Part shown: piece by piece, positions 35,266-46,385 of the stretch
Layout of the letters: each line of letters begins with the position of its first letter
Position numbering within the stretch: the stretch's first letter is position 1
Assembly: GCA_028015205.1 (NCBI GenBank)
Contig: CM051518.1
Coordinates: forward strand, 29,354,001 to 29,418,000
Direction of reading: 5' to 3'
DNA: 64,000 bases
Source of the DNA: Mytilisepta virgata
Lineage: Eukaryota > Mollusca > Bivalvia > Mytilida > Mytilidae
The notes under the pieces: model-generated
What the model was told of the DNA's origin: nothing
Seen by the model: only the letters and a program-made list of their open reading frames with translations
The model's database searches: none
Position numbers and translations under genes: made by a program

Positions 35266-35275
35266 ATGGGGAAAG

Positions 35276-36957
35276 TCCCTTTAGTGGTTTAGGACGAGTT
35301 GCGGATGGCATACTGGTACCCCCTATCACAAGGAATGGCAAGGTCCATGTTTTGGTATGGAAAACCCCAAATGTTGGTCAGATGAAAATCTAAAACAGGA
35401 GGTGCACTATAGCATCATTTTAAAAAAAGATTCTCTTAAAATTTCATGAAATTCCATTCAGTGGTTTAGGAGGAGTTGCGGATGGCATACTGGAACCCCC
35501 TATCACAATGAATGGCAAAGTCCATGTGTTGGTATGGAAAACCCCAAATGTTGGTCAGATCAAAATCTAAAATAGGAGGTGCACTACAGTATCATGTAAT
35601 AAAGATCCTCTGAAAGTTTCATCAAATTCCATGCAGTGGTTTAGGAGGAGTTGCGGATGGCATCATGGTACCCCTATCACAATGAATGTCAAAGTCCATG
35701 TTTTGGTATGGGTAACCCCAAATATTCTTCAGATCAAAATCTAAAATAGGAGGTGCACTATGGCATCATGTAATAAAGATCCTCTGAAAGTTTCATCAAA
35801 TTCCATTCAGTGGTTTAGGAGGAGTTGCGGATGGCATCATGGTACCCCTATCACAATGAATGTCAAAGTCCATGTTTTGGTATGGGTAACCCCAAATATT
35901 CTTCAGATCAAAATCTAAAATAGGAGGTGCACTATGGCATCATGTAATAAAGATCCTCTGAAAGTTTCATCAAATTCCATTTAGTGGTTTAAGAGGAGTT
36001 GCGGATGGCATACTGGAACCCCCTATCACAATGAATGGCAAAGTCCATGTGTTGGTATGGGAAACCCCAAATGTTGGTCAGATCAAAATCTAAAATAGGA
36101 GCTGCACTACAGTATCATGTAATAAAGATCCTCTGAAAGTTTCATCAAATTCCATTTAGTGGTTTAGGAGGAGTTGCGGATGGCATCGTGGTACCCCTAA
36201 CATAATGAATGTCAAAGTCCATGTTTTGGTATGGGCAACCCCAAATATTCATCAGATCAAAATCTAAAATAGGAGGTGCACTATGGCATCATGTAATAAA
36301 GATCCTCTGAAAGTTTCATCAAATTCCATTTAGTGGTTTAGGAGGAGTTGCGGATGGCATCGTGGTACCCCTAACATAATGAATGTCAAAGTCCATGTTT
36401 TGGTATGGGCAACCCCAAATATTCATCAGATCAAAATCTAAAATAGGAGGTGCACTATGGCATCATGTAATAAAGATCCCCTGAAAGTTTCATCAAATTC
36501 CATTCAGTGGTTTAGGAGGAGTTGCGGATGGCATCATGGTACCCCTATCACAATGAATGTCAAAGTCCATGTTTTGGTATGGGTAACCCCAAATATTCTT
36601 CAGATCAAAATCTAAAATAGGAGGTGCACTATGGCATCATGTATTAAAGATCCTCTGAAAGTTTCATCAAATTCCATACAGTGGTTTAGGAGGAGTTGCG
36701 GATGGCATCATGGTACCCCCTATCACATTGAAAGTCATGTTTTTCTATGGGAAACCCCAAAAATTGGTCCGATCAAATTCTAAAATAGGAGGTGCACAAT
36801 GCCATCATGGGATGAAGATTCTCTGAAAGTTTCATCAAATTCCATTCAGTAGTTTAAGAGGAGTTGCGGATACAAAGGTCGGACGAACGGACGGACGGAC
36901 GGACGGACACAACGAATACTATATACCCCGCTTTTTTCAAAAGCGGGGGTATAAAAA
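35276..36957 (-). mobile_element. Hairpin/tandem element with ~172-bp units
   Basis: Read on the minus strand it begins TTTTTATACCCCCGCTTTT, with a hairpin formed by 36923-36935 and 36939-36952. A GTCC microsatellite (36879-36909) and about ten tandem units follow, marked on the plus strand by GTTTAGGAGGAGTTGCGGAT, at roughly 172-bp spacing. The TTTTTATAC-hairpin-GTCC start equals that of the elements at 655, 12296 and 48966. A matching 3' inverted motif was not found on the left, where the 56-bp minisatellite abuts it, so that end is lost or replaced. Confidence 0.7.
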
Positions 36958-37779
36958 GTATAATTAAACAATAAGTATACATAAAAAACTCAGGTTAAAT
37001 AACATAAACCAACACAAAAACTAAGACCCTCCATCTTAAAGCCACGCATATTTAAACAACAAAAACGTGAGAATAAGGATAGTTGCAGTGAAGCAAAACT
37101 TCTGAAAAGTATTTGGTATTTGGTATTTATCTTGAAAGTAAAATTTTCTACAAATATTCTAAATGATTGTGCTATTTATTAATTTTAAAAAATTCGTCCT
37201 TGAACTTCTGATACCAATGCTGAATAAATTCAATTTCACAGAAATGATTACAAAATAATCTCTATTCTTCAAAAGAAAACATGCATTTACTTTCACGAGT
37301 GTACGAGAAGAGATGACGCAAGTTATATTTGAGCAAAGACGAGAAAATCAAAAGAGAAATTTACTTTTATATTTGTGTAATCTATGATCAATTATCCTTT
37401 TGGTTTCGTTTTGGCATTTTGGAAACAGCACCTTGGAAATAAATCATAACGACTCATTTACTACAAAATTTTGAAATTAGTACCGAATTTTCATGTAAAG
37501 TAAAATACCAATTTTATGTTAAAATATGGATGTTCAGACTGAATGTTCAGACATGGATCCTGGAGTCGTTGTGCAGGCTATAAACTTAGAAAGAAGTGGT
37601 CAATATAACATAAACAGTACAAAACAAACACTAAATGTCCCCTGCCCCGAAAAGGTTGACGTAAAGAATATAACGTAACCAAAACTAAATCTCAAACAAT
37701 CACATATAACAAGAGGTGACACACAATAATCTTTCGCCTGCTTAATAAACATGTTCTATTGTGATATATTAATGGTCTT
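36958..37779. other. Intronic spacer
   Basis: AT-rich DNA. The strings AACATAAACCAACACAAAAACT (shortened here) and similar A-rich stretches look like diverged dispersed repeats without clear ends. Confidence 0.3.
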
Positions 37780-38243
37780 TCAGCTGAAAGTTTATAAACA
37801 TGAGGTTTAAATCATAAACCATTTTCCAAACAGCCATAAACATCTCATAAGGATTATATACAGACCATAGTTGGGCTACTACTTACAGTTAATAAGAAAC
37901 TGACCTAATGATGAAAACTGGACGTGTATCAATGAACCATTAAGATCACTTCGAGGTAAGGTGACACGTGTCAGACACCAATGTACACATTGCAAAGAAT
38001 ATACTGACAAAATACACTTGAACTATCACTTACAAGTACTAAAATACAGACCTAAATCACGTAAAGTGGGGGTGAATCGCTGGATCATAAAAATAAAGGT
38101 AAAGTCAGGTGACATAATTTAGAAACCAACGTGATAAAGAATGGAATTAAATTGAGGCGAAAGTCAAGTTACCTCTAACAGACACCCATGTACACCTTAT
38201 GAAGAAATAGACAGATCGAATTTGTAAATTTTTAAAGTAAAAT
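37780..38243 (+). repeat. Diverged tandem repeat flanking the DIRS element (left)
   Basis: Two to three degenerate ~150-170-bp units contain AGAAACTGACCTAATGATGA, GTCAGACACCAATGTACAC and AACAGACACCCATGTACACC. Similar units continue to the right of the DIRS element, suggesting it inserted into this array. Confidence 0.55.
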
Positions 38244-38395
38244 TAATTTTTATTAAATAAATACTTACCACTATAAATTCTGAGATAGTCCCTAAGCGAC
38301 TTAACCAGCAGGAAAGAAAACGAAAACAAAAACTCTGAGATGACCCCCTGCCAGCCTCGAACCAACTTCCCTTACAATCATCCATTCAATTTCCT
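38244..38395. repeat. DIRS right inverted terminal repeat
   Basis: It reverse-complements 42647-42800: shared strings include ACTATAAATTCTGAGATAGTCC, shown here only by its positions 38270-38290, and CAGCCTCGAACCAACTTCCC. Differences cluster at the outer end. Confidence 0.9.
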
Positions 38396-38460
38396 CAAAA
38401 CAATAAAAATCCCCAAAAACAGGGGATGAAGGGGAGGAAAAAGAATGGGCGGGGTCTATA

Positions 38461-38527
38461 ATTTATAGTGGTAAGTATTTATTTAATAAAAATTAATTTT
38501 AGTTACAACTATAAATTCTGAGAATTA
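38461..38527. repeat. DIRS internal complementary region
   Basis: Bases 38462-38501 are the reverse complement of the outer end of the adjacent ITR (38243-38278). They are followed by AACTATAAATTCTGAG in the opposite sense (38507-38522). In DIRS elements such a region is thought to template joining of the ends into a circle. Confidence 0.8.
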
Positions 38528-38533
38528 CAGAAT

Positions 38534-39413
38534 CTAACACATAGCTGAATCCCCTGAAGAAGAAGTTGCAGGGGGGAAATTAATCCTTTGAGCAGCTACA
38601 ATAGGTCCCAATGAGAAAAGATTATCAGCAAAAGAAGCCAAGGAACGCAGGTAATGATCAGTAAAAGAGTTTTGACACCTCCAATAACCTGCCATCAAGA
38701 CTTCAGAAATAGAAGCGGAATTAAAAAGAGCCCATGAAGAGGCAATGGCTCTTACCTCATGAGCCTTAACCGAATGACGAGATAAAGTTTCGTCACCTGA
38801 AGTTTTATATGCCATAAAAATAGTATCACAAATCCATCTGGAGATAGACTTAGCAGATAAATCAGACACCCCTTTCTTCAAAGGAAGAAAAAGTCTGGAA
38901 TTAGAGGCAGATCTAAGCTGTTTGGTCCTATTCAGGTAGACTTTTAGTGTTCTGACAGGACAAAGCATCAAGTCAGGAGAATCTGAAGGTAATGCAGGTA
39001 TAACAATAGGAATTGCACCTTTATCAGGAATTTGATTTTTTCCGAGAAAGGATGGATCCGTTATCAAGGTAACAGAGGATTCATCTCTGGAAAAACGAAG
39101 ACAAGATTCCGACACAGATAAGGCATGAATCTCGCTCCTCCTGCCTGAACCAGGATTGTCTGGGCCAAGCTGGTGCAATAAGAATGATCTTGCATGATTC
39201 CTGATGAATCTTCTGAAGAACTTGAGACAGGAATCTGAATGGAGGGAAAGCGTAGGCGAACACTCCCTCCCAAGATAGAGACATAGCGTCGACTGCGTAT
39301 GCCAGAGGGTCTGGAACTGGAGAAACGAAAGTGTCCAGTTTGTGATTCAGAGCTGTGGCAAACAGATCTAAAAGAGGACGACTCCAATGGAGAGCGATGG
39401 CCTCGAAAACCAC
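38534..39413 (-). pseudogene. DIRS tyrosine recombinase, internally deleted
   Basis: The upstream part (39413 to ~39150) reads PLLDLFATALNHKLDTFVSP and IAPAWPRQSW, typical of the DIRS region leading into the recombinase. At ~39148 it jumps in a different frame to SGRRSEIHALSVSES, the segment with the first catalytic Arg. Further on, AHEVRAIASSWAL gives the H-x-x-R box, and AGYWRCQNSFTDHYL the Trp and nucleophile-region Tyr. The catalytic core survives to the stop at 38534, but the whole N-terminal core-binding domain (about 250 residues in relatives) is missing. TTCAGG could have served as microhomology at the junction. Confidence 0.82.
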
Positions 39414-39837
39414 TTGTAGTAATTCCCACCCGGCTTAGTCCGTCTGCTAGCACATTGGGGTGACCTGGAATGTGACGTACTACTAACTTGATCTGGTTCT
39501 CGAAACATAGAAGAAGAACTTCCTTGCAAAGCAAGAACAGACTGTGACTGTGAGTTCCTCCCTGATTCTGGAGGTAAGCCACTACTGTAGTGTTGTCTGT
39601 GGCTACCACCAGAGTCTTTAGGCGAATAAGGTCCAGAAAATGAGATACAGCCAAGAGAACTGCTCTCAACTCTAAGAGGTTGATGTGTTCCTGCTGTTGA
39701 GTAGGGGTCCACAGACCCGAAATGGACTTGCCTTCCAGATAAGCTCCCCAACCTAGTTGGCTTCCCATTCCTGAGAGGCAGGACACCAGTGCTGGAGAAG
39801 ATGAAACTGAAGAGGACGTCTGAACAGGGAACCACAT
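39368..39837 (-). pseudogene. DIRS RNase H domain
   Basis: The frame contains LGWGAYLEG, INLLELRAVLLAVSHF (catalytic Glu), VATDNTTVVAYLQNQGG (second Asp) and VRHIPGHPNVLADGLSR (C-terminal Asp). The first catalytic Asp, usually in a TDAS motif just before GWGA, is not visible in this frame, where the text reads SGMGSQLGWGA. It is frame-shifted relative to the RT upstream. It would degrade the RNA of the RNA-DNA hybrid if intact. Confidence 0.82.
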
Positions 39838-40673
39838 CTGCCAGAGAATTTAGAAAACCCAGAAGTTGAGAAAATTGCCTGGCTGTCACAAACTGGGAAT
39901 TCTGAATAAGAGCAATTCTCTGGACTAGATAAAGAAATTTTTCCTCCGGAGGAGAAACAAGCCCCAGATCTGTTCTGTAATGTTCCCCTAGAAACTGAAA
40001 ATCTAGAGAAGGATGAAGTTCCGACTTCTTCCATGACACTAGAAAACCTAACCTTTGATACACCTGGATGACCACCCTGGTTTGGGAAACCAGATCTATA
40101 TGACAAAAATTCCTGATCAGAGAATCGTCCAGATTGTAGTGAATGTTTGAAAAATTCTGGTGAATGTCAGAGGCGCAACAGAGATGCCGAATGGGAGCGT
40201 TCGAAACTGATATACTGTCCCGCCCATACAAGCGAAGGTACTTCCTAAACTGAGGAGCTATGTGAACATGGAAATATGCATCCGTAAGGTCTAAGCTGGT
40301 AGTCCATATACCAGGGCGAATACAACCCCTGATGGAACGATTGGTTTCCATCTTGAAATGAGGGATAATAAGATAAGTATTCAAGATCGAGAGATCGAAA
40401 ACTGGGCGCATTCCACCTGTTTTCTTCGGTACTAAGAAAAGGCGAGAATAGAAACCTGGAATGGCCGAAGGATTGTGAACAATCTCTATAGCTTCCTTGC
40501 GTAGCAAGGTCTGAACCTCTTCTGACATCAACAGAACCTTCTCTGGGTTGGAAGTGTGAGACAAAAACAGTGGATCCACCGACAGAGGAGGATTGTTCAG
40601 AAACTTGAGATGAAGACCCCCGAATTACTGACAAAACCCAAGAATCCTGGGTTATTTTTTCCCACTGACTCAA
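39838..40673 (-). pseudogene. DIRS reverse transcriptase, frameshifted
   Basis: Upstream WEKITQDSWVLSVIRG begins in one frame. LLRKEAIEIVHNPSAIPGFY, LFLVPKKTGGMRPVFDLSIL and TTSLDLTDAYFHVHIAP (motif A) follow in another. Between ~40230 and ~40150 the coding sense moves to a third frame, reading VYQFRTLPFGISVAPLTF (motif B), and then returns for HYNLDDSLI, where the usual Y-x-D-D tyrosine position is Asn. The segment between motifs B and C appears shortened. LGFLVSWKKSELHPS and FLGEHYRT complete the thumb side. The RT is clearly inactive as a single reading frame. Confidence 0.85.
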
Positions 40674-40772
40674 AAAGTGGGTAAGCCTCCCCCTACAGGA
40701 ATCTGTGGATGTGGGACAGGAAACTGTTCCTGTCTCAAGGGGGTTGTCAGTACCGAACGAGGGGGCAAATTG

Positions 40773-42516
40773 CTAAACTCGTTTCCCTTGCTTCTTGCCA
40801 CCTTTTTTCTTGTGAGAAAATTTAGGAGGCCTAGAAGCAGAAGAGTTGGTTGACTCGGCAACTTTCCTCTTTTTGGGAGCTGAGTATGACGGAGCAGAAG
40901 AGGAAGAAACAGGAGTAGAAACTACAGAACGCTTGCCCCGAGAGAGCTGTACATTAACCTTAACAGGTTGAGGTAGCTTCTGAAGCTCCTCCTGAACCTC
41001 TTTAACTGAGAGTCCAAAGATTTTGTCAGTCAAAGGAGAAAACAAAAGAGAATCCTGTAAGGAGGATGGAATTGTCGATTTCTCCAAAATTTCACTCCTT
41101 TTAGAAAGGGTGAAATTACAAAGAGTACCCATCAAAAGAAGGTTGAGAGACACCAAGTGCTTGATCAACTTGAAGAAGAAAGGATTTAAGTTCAGAGAAC
41201 TCTTCACCCTCCTTATTCTGGAGAAGGGTATTAGCCGCTGACAGAAAGTGTTCGGCATTGCCAAGGACACGAGACGTACTCCTAAGGAAGTTTTCAGATT
41301 TATGCCAAACTGACTGAGAAAGCCTAAGACCATCTGTGCTCTTGGAGCCTATGGTAGCAGCTAAAGTCTTGTCACAAGTAGGAGCAGTTTTGGTGGGTTT
41401 CATAATCCTTGCTCCTAAACCTGCCTGGGAAAGAATTTGCACCAAAAGCTTGGAATTTCCCAGAAGAAGACCGACTTGAAGGACAAGACAAACCTTTCTT
41501 AATGACCTGAAGAGCAGTGGTAACATGCTTAGACTCTGGAAAAGACTTGTATGAAGTAGAAGAAAAACCACAAGATGCCTCAAAAGTTGACAGGGATTTC
41601 TTACTCCTGGGAGGAGAGCATAAGGAAACCTTAGCCTTGTCCCTCAGTAGCGAGTAGACTTTAGCCTTGAGTTGATCCTTAGACACAACAACATCCTTAT
41701 GATCAGGCTCAGATTCAGACTCAGAACCCTCCCCTACAGCAGATTAGCTGACCAAGGCAGCTGGTCTGCTTTCAGGGGGTTCCTCCTCTACCAAAAAAGA
41801 ACCTTCTGCACCGTCCGGTGCAACAGACACTGAGTCCTCATCATCCTGAACAGCATGAGACTCTTGAACAACAGCACGAACAGGAGTACATAAAGAGGAC
41901 AAGGGTGAGACATGGAGGACTCTTGATAAGCCTTTTCAAGAGCCTCAACTCTGGTAGAAAAAGAACCGAGGTCCTTACTAATAGCCTCAGAAACAACTGA
42001 AGGTTGAGAGACCGGTTGTGACTGAGGGACTGTCACAGGGGTATCCGTCCTAACTCTAGGAGGAAAACCAGAAAAACCCCAAAAATAAGAAGGGTCAAAG
42101 TTTCCAAAGGGTGGAGCTGGAAACGGCCACTGAGAGCGAGACCATGTGGTAGGAAACTGACCGAGTCTCGAGACAGCATTAACTCCAGTTAAAAACGAGG
42201 GAGGAAAAACTGTAGAGACAACTGTATCAACAGGTCTGGTATATGTATGTGTAACCCCTGAAGAACTGTGAGTGATAGTGGTGGAACCCGAAACAGGGAC
42301 CTCCTGTCTAGCTTGGACAAGGTCCACCCTAGACGTGTTACTCGGACCTGCAACTACGGGGGAGTTCTCAGGTGACATTTGAGTGAACAAGTTGTCTGGA
42401 GGAACACTGGAGACGGGGACCACTTCAAAGGAGTTACGTAATGTACTGTCCCAGAAAGTATCATCATTCCCAGAAACGGGATAAAATGGACTAGAAATAT
42501 TATTTAAATTGTCCAT
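40773..42516 (-). pseudogene. DIRS ORF1 (gag-like), broken
   Basis: It starts MDNLNNISSPFYPVSGNDD at 42516 and is rich in Ser, Pro and Thr. Around 41905-41920 the sense shifts frame to SPLSSLCTPVRAVVQESH. An in-frame TAA at 41746-41744 interrupts it before SESEPDHKDVVVSKDQLKAK. Further shifts carry it to a basic C-terminus, SHKKKGGKKQGKRV, probably nucleic-acid binding. No zinc knuckle is visible. The assignment rests on position and composition. Confidence 0.7.
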
Positions 42517-42646
42517 TATTACCTGTTGTCTATTAATACTCTATATAAATATACTCTAAATAAATATCAGTAATAGTAACAAAAAAAATCTTTTTCTCTG
42601 TGTCAATTTCTTCTAAACAAAAAACACGTGCGGTGTCCCTCGCAGC

Positions 42647-42800
42647 AGGAAATTGAATGGATGATTGTAAGGGAAGTTGGTTCGAGGCTGGCAGGGGGTC
42701 ATCTCAGAGTTTTTGTTTTCGTTTTCTTTCCTGCTGGTTAAGTCGCTTAAGGACTATCTCAGAATTTATAGTGGTAACGTATTTATTGTTATAAAAATAG
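42647..42800. repeat. DIRS left inverted terminal repeat
   Basis: Inverted copy of 38244-38395, beginning inside at AGGAAATTGAATGGATGA and ending near ATTTATTGTTATAAAAATAG. The outer 25 bases diverge by several indels. Confidence 0.9.
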
Positions 42801-44290
42801 TTTATTTCCGAACTATAGTTATTGAAAAATTGACATTATCACGAACTGGGCGTGAATTACTTGGTCATGTGAATGAAGTTCAGGTCAAGTGACTTATGCA
42901 CTGTCCCTTATACACCTTTAGAAGAACATAAAGATAATTGAGCTAAAGATTACAGTTAATAGTAACGGACCTTTTCCAATTAATCAACCATGGAAAAGAG
43001 GTCAAGGCTTAATGACATGTCAGAATGACATTGCCCTTCAATGAAGCTTCTTTAGACCAACTATCATTGGTCTAGGTATTCTAGTTTTTTGAGAAACTGA
43101 TCTTACCATGAAAGCAAGTTTGATAGAGTGACTGAACTATGAAAACGAGGTCAGAGACAGCTCAATATACCAGGCGAAAAGTTGGTATTATTGGGCATCT
43201 TTACAATAAATATGGTTGGCACGTTTTACACAATTTGTTAACACCGTCAACATGGACCATTACCGGAAAAAAGTGAAATCTACTGAAAATAGAGAGTTTT
43301 GGTCTGGAATATGTCGGGGGAGGGGGGGTAAAAATGTTTGCATTTTTCTTTTTATTTTAGAAGAAAAAAAGATTAAGATAATTAAAATATACATGGTGTT
43401 TTCTTAAAAGTGCAACTGGTACAATCTAAGACCGTGCAACTAAGGACGAACATGTTAAATCAAGATCTGGTTGTTTCAAATTCAGGTGAAAAGAGGAGAG
43501 GGTTTTGTTAATAGTTGATCCGTACTCCTTCATGTTTTTAAATAATGACACGCAGCTTCTTTATGTTAACACATTAGATCTAGCAACCCCAAGTAGATTT
43601 AAAAATAACAAAAGACAAAGATAATAATTTATATCAAGACAATCTTTGTATATATAATCACTTATCAGTTTTATATTATTAACAGCACATTATTTTTACG
43701 AATAATATGGAAAAATTCAATTCTCAAGACACGTAATTCAAACAAAAAATTTCTGTTATAAGAAAAAACGATCAAAACAGTTGGCGTATTTATCGAACAG
43801 ATGGTTTTCAAAACAAAATGAATTTCAATAGCGGACGTGTTTTCTTAACTTTTTACGTATTGCATCGATTTCTTCTCTCCTATGATATTTTTTGAAAGTA
43901 AGGTGTATATTCTTTAGACAAAGCTCTATCCTGAGATGGTTTTCGGCATGACCTCTTGGGTGATTTAGGATTTGAATCAAATACTATGAATTATATTTGC
44001 ATGACTTGTACTGTCCATCAAAATTGTATCGTATCATAGAATATTTATTTTAATAGATGGAGTTTCCAATGGTTGTTTTTGGATATTTCTAATTTCATTT
44101 AAAGATCTTGCTGTGAATGTTGATTATATACTGAATCATTCATCAGACTTCCCTTTATGGTTTGGTTAACCTGGTATAGGTATCTTATATATCATTATTA
44201 CTAAGCAATAAACATTCTATGATTCCAGTTTTGAAGCGCTAGGTGTGCACATTGTCCCGTCATTGTGTTCAAGGTTAAAGATGCTAAAGC

Positions 44291-44291
<1 letters not shown>
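42801..44291. other. Array remnant and spacer right of the DIRS element
   Basis: Up to ~43190, degenerate units (GTTCAGGTCAAGTGACTTAT, TTATACACCTTTAGAAG, TTGAGAAACTGATCTTACC) continue the array seen at 37780-38243. The rest is AT-rich with no supported feature. Confidence 0.45.

Positions 44292-44322
<31 letters not shown>
44292..44322 (+). repeat. Poly-A run (31 nt)
   Basis: An uninterrupted A run. No retroelement body with a target duplication could be identified beside it. Confidence 0.9.
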
Positions 44323-44324
<2 letters not shown>

Positions 44325-44474
44325 ACAATAATTCTAATACAGCAGACTGAATATGTTTAAAGAACCTAATACGTCTTCTTGACAGAGCTTTAACTCCTTA
44401 CAGATTCTAAAAATTTCGCAAATCTCGCAATTTTTATGCAAGTATTCAGATGGGGTTGTGATAAATAACTTAAC

Positions 44475-44665
44475 GAACAACAAGAAAGGTCAACAATAAC
44501 ATACCAATCCATTAACGTGATATGATCGAACAGATTAACATGAAAGAGTACAAAACACAAAGATAGAAACAACAGAGAGACAGTATAATATGAATTGGTA
44601 CAACCACCGTAGAGTGATGGGATTAAACCGGTTTTATCGGTACCAAAACCTCCCGCTTATCTACC
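44475..44665 (+). repeat. Dispersed repeat copy
   Basis: ACATACCAATCCATTAACGTGA, abbreviated here, then AAGAGTACAAAACACAAAGA and TTAAACCGGTTTTATCGGTA. The last string recurs as TAAAACTGGTTTTATAGGTA at 46340 and TTAAACCAGTTTTATGGGAA at 62093, all on the plus strand. No coding frame. Confidence 0.65.
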
Positions 44666-45489
44666 CTCAACTGACTTGATACAGACAATGAGCAGTTTTT
44701 GGGTTAAATCTAGCAGTAGTAAACAATTCCAATGAAGAAGGTTATTTTGAAAATAATCACAATATTTATATTTAACTTGCGGTCTGCAATAACTGACTGT
44801 GGTCTTTAATACTTTGTACTGTGGTAACTGATACTCTGAGGCTAATTTAACTTAATTGAGGAACTATAAAGCAATTAGAAGTTTTAAACGAATCAAAGCA
44901 AATCAATCATCAACAAAAAGTCAACAAAGATGATAAATAAGTACCCTTGGGCATTCAAACAATACATGGCAGCTAGAAGTACAATACTATCATTAAATGG
45001 GTATCAAAGTTTATTCTAAAGACCTATAGCATAAATGAAAGCTTTCGTTTTCTCTTTACAAAAATAATTATTCGGAAACTGTTCAAATTAGCCAAAACCT
45101 GCAGTTACGTGATAATAATTTTATGGAAATATAGGATGTTTTATGAAAATAAGATCTATATTAATATATTCCGAGATTCCATTCTTGAGGTTTTGTACCC
45201 GTGATGACATTTTACTTCTGCAAGGAGCTGTACGTAGGTTTTTTTTATATTGACCTACGCATAAACACATAACTACAAATGTATATAATATTTATTATCG
45301 GAAAAGCTTCAGACCAAAAGTGTGAAACCTCAACACAATAGTACATCATCATATGGTCAAAAACCAACAGACATGGTAACAAATTATGGTTTTACCAAAT
45401 ATGGTAAAAATTAGTAATGTTACTTCTAAGAATCCAATTTTATAAAAAAAAAGTTTTTAACATTTAAAAATAATAATAACAGAAAAGGT
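44666..45489. other. Intronic spacer
   Basis: AT-rich, with no supported feature. Confidence 0.35.
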
Positions 45490-45965
45490 AAATATGAATC
45501 ATCAACCAACGTACAGCAACACATCTCAATCAAAATATCAACCAACAAACAACAACACATCTCAATCAAAACATCAAACAACGAACAACAGCAGTCTCAA
45601 TCAAAACATCAACCAACGAACAACAACACATCTCAATCAAAACATCAACCAACGAACAACAACACGTCTCAAAACATCAACCAATGAACAACAACACATC
45701 TCAATCAAAACATCAACCAAGGAACAATAACATATCTCAATCAAATATCCACCAGCGAACAACAACACGTCTCAATCAAAACATCAACCAAGGAACAATA
45801 CATCTCAATCAAAACATCAACCAACGTACAACAACACATCTCAATCAAAACATCAACAAACGAAGAACAACACATCTCAATCAAACATCAACCAAAGAAC
45901 GACAATCTATCTCAATCAAATCATCAACCAACGAACAACAACCCATCTCAACCAAAACTTTAACA
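45490..45965 (+). repeat. 36-bp minisatellite, about 13 units
   Basis: Unit CAACCAACGAACAACAACAC plus ATCTCAATCAAAACAT, with occasional 1-4-base losses. One frame reads a repeated SQSKHQPTNNNT. The indels switch frames between units, so it is not a maintained coding repeat. Confidence 0.93.
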
Positions 45966-46214
45966 CAACAGAGAACAAAATACAACAAAAATAGTCAGGA
46001 CAGTTTTACTACTTACAAAAACTTAAAAGTTATTGATTTTAGCCGATTCCATGGGTAGCCAAACTTTCAGTTATATGCGTCATTGGTTTGTTTTGTTTTT
46101 TTGTTTTGCCAATCTTTATTTAAAGTCCTATTAGGACTTTTTAAAAACTTTTTTGATGTTATAGTATAAAATCAATTGTTTAAGTTTTAGCACTAAATGG
46201 GGATACTCGAACAG

Positions 46215-46385
46215 AAAAGGTAAGAAATAAAATACTGACCATCAAACGATAACATATCCCAATATAAATCACAACACCAAAAAATATAAAGAAAACGTAC
46301 ATAAAACTGAGTCAGGATAGCCTGACATGGTACGGACGGGTAAAACTGGTTTTATAGGTACTCAAACCCCCCCTTTATTTAACTT
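46215..46385 (+). repeat. Dispersed repeat copy
   Basis: ACTGACCATCAAACGATAAC, GTCAGGATAGCCTGACATGG and TAAAACTGGTTTTATAGGTA align with the copies at 44475 and 61985. Confidence 0.6.

Larger units (their letters stand above)
38244..42800 (-). mobile_element. DIRS-type tyrosine-recombinase retrotransposon, decayed
   Basis: The element is 4.56 kb with ~150-bp inverted terminal repeats (38244-38395 and 42647-42800). On the minus strand it has a gag-like region, an RT and RNase H region, and a tyrosine recombinase, in the order expected for DIRS elements, plus an internal complementary region beside the right ITR. No integrase or aspartic protease is visible, as expected for DIRS. Frameshifts, a nonsense codon and a large deletion in the recombinase show it is not autonomous. 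Confidence 0.92.

Noticed and set aside
34289..35341. Several overlapping minus-strand frames with repeated ILLTFPFIMLFQNCF-type peptides
   Set aside because: They are translations of the 56-bp minisatellite in all three frames.
16703..36957. CRISPR array interpretation of the regular repeats
   Set aside because: Units are 56-172 bp head-to-tail without unique spacers, in a eukaryotic genome.
38244..42800. LTR retrotransposon (Gypsy/Copia) interpretation
   Set aside because: The terminal repeats are inverted, there is a tyrosine recombinase instead of a DDE integrase, and no protease is present.
45494..46058. Gln/Asn/Thr-rich frames
   Set aside because: They are translations of the 36-bp minisatellite, with frame switches between units.
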